Source: Nitrospirota bacterium
Lineage (GTDB): Bacteria; Nitrospirota; UBA9217
Direction: 5' to 3'
Assembly (NCBI GenBank): GCA_013334545.1
Contig: JAAXXJ010000128.1
Span: forward strand, 1-7,934
Length of the DNA: 7,934 nucleotides
Under the pieces are notes generated by a model. It saw only the letters and a program-made list of their open reading frames with translations. It was not told the DNA's origin and did no database searches. The position numbers and the translations under genes were made by a program. Shown in pieces: positions 6,511 through 7,934 of the stretch (its first letter is position 1; the number at the start of each line of letters is the position of its first letter).

Positions 6511-7146
6511 TTAGAAGTACTTCGCGCCCTCTTCCAGGTCCTTTGCCTTCACGACCAGAGCCTTCCCGTCCTGGCTGTTCGTGAGCGGGATAGGGCTGCA
6601 GCCGCCGGTGATGTGACCCACATCGGTGGACTTGAAGCCCATGCCGCAGTTGTTGCAGACCATGGTCTCGCCGTCCTGCCGGTATCCGAGCTTCGCATGG
6701 TAGCAGCTCGTGCAGGAATCCAGCGCCACGCGGACCGTTCCGTCCGATGCCCTGAGTACGAAGAACTTGATGTCCGTGCCATTCGCATGGTAAACGAAGT
6801 AGCTCGCCATGCCGCCCTGGAGGGCGCTGAGCGGGACCTTCACCTCGCCTTTCTCAGCGTTCAGGGCCGTATACGGCATGCCCTTGTTGCCCTCGCGGGA
6901 GGCCTGCGCCTTCATCGGCCGGTCCATGGACCGGGCCCGGGAGGTGTTGCTGTAGACCATCCATCCTGTCACGACAAGCGCGATCGCCGCGCCGATGATG
7001 ATCGACGCCTTCGGGTTCTTCTTCTCGCCGGTGAGGACCCGCGCCTTCTTCTGGTCGTGCATCCCGACCCCGGCTCCGCTCCCGCAGGACTTGCAGAACT
7101 TCGCATCACCCTTCATCTCCCCACCACACTTCGTGCATACCGCCAT
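6511..7146 (-). CDS. Zinc-ribbon membrane protein with FtrD-like (DUF2318) domain
   Basis: The 211-residue product has three parts. An N-terminal zinc ribbon has CTKC (C4, C7) and CKSC (C18, C21). A membrane helix spans about 48-66. The C-terminal domain (about 100-211) carries CTSCYHAKLGY (C145, C148), CNNCG (C164, C167) and GGC (C183), the cysteine pattern of the DUF2318/FtrD-like family, whose members are described as Fe-S-containing. Family knowledge places FtrD-like proteins in ferrous-iron uptake systems, where they are thought to help oxidise or relay iron on the outer face of the inner membrane; here the substrate is inferred. The ribbon would be cytoplasmic and the DUF2318 domain periplasmic. 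The start at 7146 is fixed by AAGGAGG 5 nt upstream and by the ribbon itself; the 50 codons upstream in frame are not protein-like. It ends 51 nt before the permease start. Confidence 0.88.
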   Translation of the reverse strand: MAVCTKCGGEMKGDAKFCKSCGSGAGVGMHDQKKARVLTGEKKNPKASIIIGAAIALVVTGWMVYSNTSRARSMDRPMKAQASREGNKGMPYTALNAEKGEVKVPLSALQGGMASYFVYHANGTDIKFFVLRASDGTVRVALDSCTSCYHAKLGYRQDGETMVCNNCGMGFKSTDVGHITGGCSPIPLTNSQDGKALVVKAKDLEEGAKYF

Positions 7147-7151
7147 GACAG

Positions 7152-7158
7152 CCTCCTT
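7152..7158 (-). promoter_or_regulatory. Shine-Dalgarno deciding the start of the FtrD-like gene
   Basis: AAGGAGG on the minus strand lies 5 nt before the ATG at 7146. It rules out the longer reading frame that opens at 7296 and would overlap the preceding gene. Confidence 0.8.
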
Positions 7159-7216
7159 AAATAAAATAGTGAAAAGCATCTCTAGAAAAAACTGACCGGT
7201 TTCGGCGCCTTCTTTA

Positions 7217-7934
7217 TTACATCTCCGTGATCGTCCCATTCTGGTAACGGAGCGATTTTGCGATCTTGTTGTTCGACATGATGTCCACCTGGACATGGCA
7301 GCCGAAGTCGGTCACCCTTGTCTCTACGGGCCCATCGCCGTTCTGCATGCGCCAGTACGCGAGCGCAGCGTCGCGCGCCACGGTCCCCTGGCCGGACACC
7401 TGCTTGCCGCCAGCCTGGGGAGGACATCCCCGCTTCGAGGCACCCTTTGCCGGATCACAGCCCTGTTTCGCGGCGCCCGGTCCGCCTCCACCACAGCAGC
7501 CGCAGCCCGATGCAGGAAGCTGTTCCGTCAGGGACACCCTGACGTCTGCCCTCGCCGTCGAATCCTTCAGCCACCGGTTCAGCCGCATATTGGCATCGGC
7601 GGGACCAGAGGCCCCGGACGTGACTTTCTCGTCAATGAACTTCCGTATGACAAGGCGCCGCTCCAGCCCCTTCCGGAAGGCTGCCATGCTGCCGTATCGC
7701 TCGGTCACCTTTGCCTCAAAACCCTTCTCGTCCAGACCCGAAGCTGCCCGCATGTCCTGGATAGCCGTCTGTACTTCCTCGTCCGACACCCGGAGCCCCG
7801 TCTTCCTCGCTTCCTGAAGAGCGATGCGCTCAGTTATGAGCTCAGACAGCGCCGCGTACCGCATCTGCCCCAGCGTTTCGGCCGGAACCTCGGCGCCCTT
7901 CCCCTCCGGCCGGACCAGGTTGTCCAGTTCTGCC
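7217..7934 (-). CDS. SurA N-terminal-like protein with cysteine-rich tail (N-terminus beyond window)
   Basis: The frame is open to the right edge; the first visible residues are AELDNLVRPEGKGAEVPAE, so the ATG at 7864 is internal. Residues around 7880-7540 match the helical chaperone fold of SurA/PpiC-type proteins (SELITERIALQEARKTGL, VSDEEVQTAI, FRKGLERRLVIRKFI, then RWLKDSTARADVRV). A SurA would continue into parvulin PPIase domains. Here there is instead a short Gly/Cys linker with CGCC (7504-7493), further cysteines at 7459-7457 and 7426-7424, and a small C-terminal module of about 55 residues containing ALAYWRMQNGDGPV and TDFGCHVQVDI (cysteine at 7300-7298). I do not recognise this last module. 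A periplasmic location is expected, but the signal sequence lies outside the window. It is 70 nt upstream of the FtrD-like gene with no terminator between, so it is probably in the same operon; a role in metal delivery or thiol chemistry is inference. Confidence 0.82.
   Translation of the reverse strand, partial: AELDNLVRPEGKGAEVPAETLGQMRYAALSELITERIALQEARKTGLRVSDEEVQTAIQDMRAASGLDEKGFEAKVTERYGSMAAFRKGLERRLVIRKFIDEKVTSGASGPADANMRLNRWLKDSTARADVRVSLTEQLPASGCGCCGGGGPGAAKQGCDPAKGASKRGCPPQAGGKQVSGQGTVARDAALAYWRMQNGDGPVETRVTDFGCHVQVDIMSNNKIAKSLRYQNGTITEM

Noticed and set aside
5551..7164. A 537-codon open frame on the plus strand
   Set aside because: It lies antisense to the permease and FtrD-like genes, which have intact family motifs. 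Its product is rich in His, Arg, Ala and Leu with no recognisable domain, as expected for the shadow of GC-rich coding DNA.
7159..7216. Possible terminator or promoter between the SurA-like and FtrD-like genes
   Set aside because: There is a T-run (minus strand, about 7186-7191), but the sequence before it forms only a 3-4 bp stem. AT-rich hexamers near 7165 lack a matching -35.
7147..7296. A 50-codon N-terminal extension of the FtrD-like protein
   Set aside because: It overlaps the SurA-like gene in another frame, and AAGGAGG directly precedes the ATG at 7146.

Overview
The window looks like chromosomal DNA of a Gram-negative, moderately GC-rich, probably environmental bacterium. A C-terminal F outer-membrane barrel, Sec signal peptides and a SurA-type periplasmic chaperone fold indicate a diderm. 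The CFI-box C-terminal sorting-type domain, the long NHL propeller and the FtrD-like/FtsX-type ABC cluster are together reminiscent of Desulfobacterota/Geobacter-like or Nitrospirota genomes. This placement is inferred from gene content only.

Layout. (1) Positions 1-1703, minus strand: a secreted NHL-repeat beta-propeller protein, cut off by the left edge at its C-terminus. (2) Positions 1704-1933: a divergent intergenic region with a promoter on each strand, a 7-6-7 inverted repeat at the predicted minus-strand transcription start, and a small hairpin over the plus-strand ribosome-binding site. (3) Positions 1934-4422, plus strand: two translationally coupled genes (GTGA overlap). The first encodes a large secreted beta-helix plus fibronectin-type protein ending in a CFIATAAYGS box and hydrophobic tail; the second encodes a small outer-membrane beta-barrel. 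(4) Positions 4423-4596: a convergent intergenic region with a rho-independent terminator. (5) Positions 4597-7934, minus strand: a compact run, read in the order SurA-like cysteine-rich protein (N-terminus outside the window), zinc-ribbon/FtrD-like (DUF2318) membrane protein, FtsX/MacB-type permease, ABC ATPase, terminator.

How they fit together. Everything on the left (propeller, beta-helix protein, barrel) is envelope or surface material. The right-hand run looks like one operon handling a metal or redox cofactor in the periplasm: the DUF2318 domain carries five cysteines, the permease has a CGGC pair in its periplasmic domain, and the SurA-like protein carries a CGCC cluster in place of a PPIase domain. 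Related sets (FtrD-like protein, FtsX-type permease, ATPase) occur in iron-uptake loci such as the Campylobacter p19 region, but no FTR1 or P19 gene lies in this window. The substrate is therefore inferred. No tRNA, rRNA, CRISPR array, insertion sequence or phage gene is visible.
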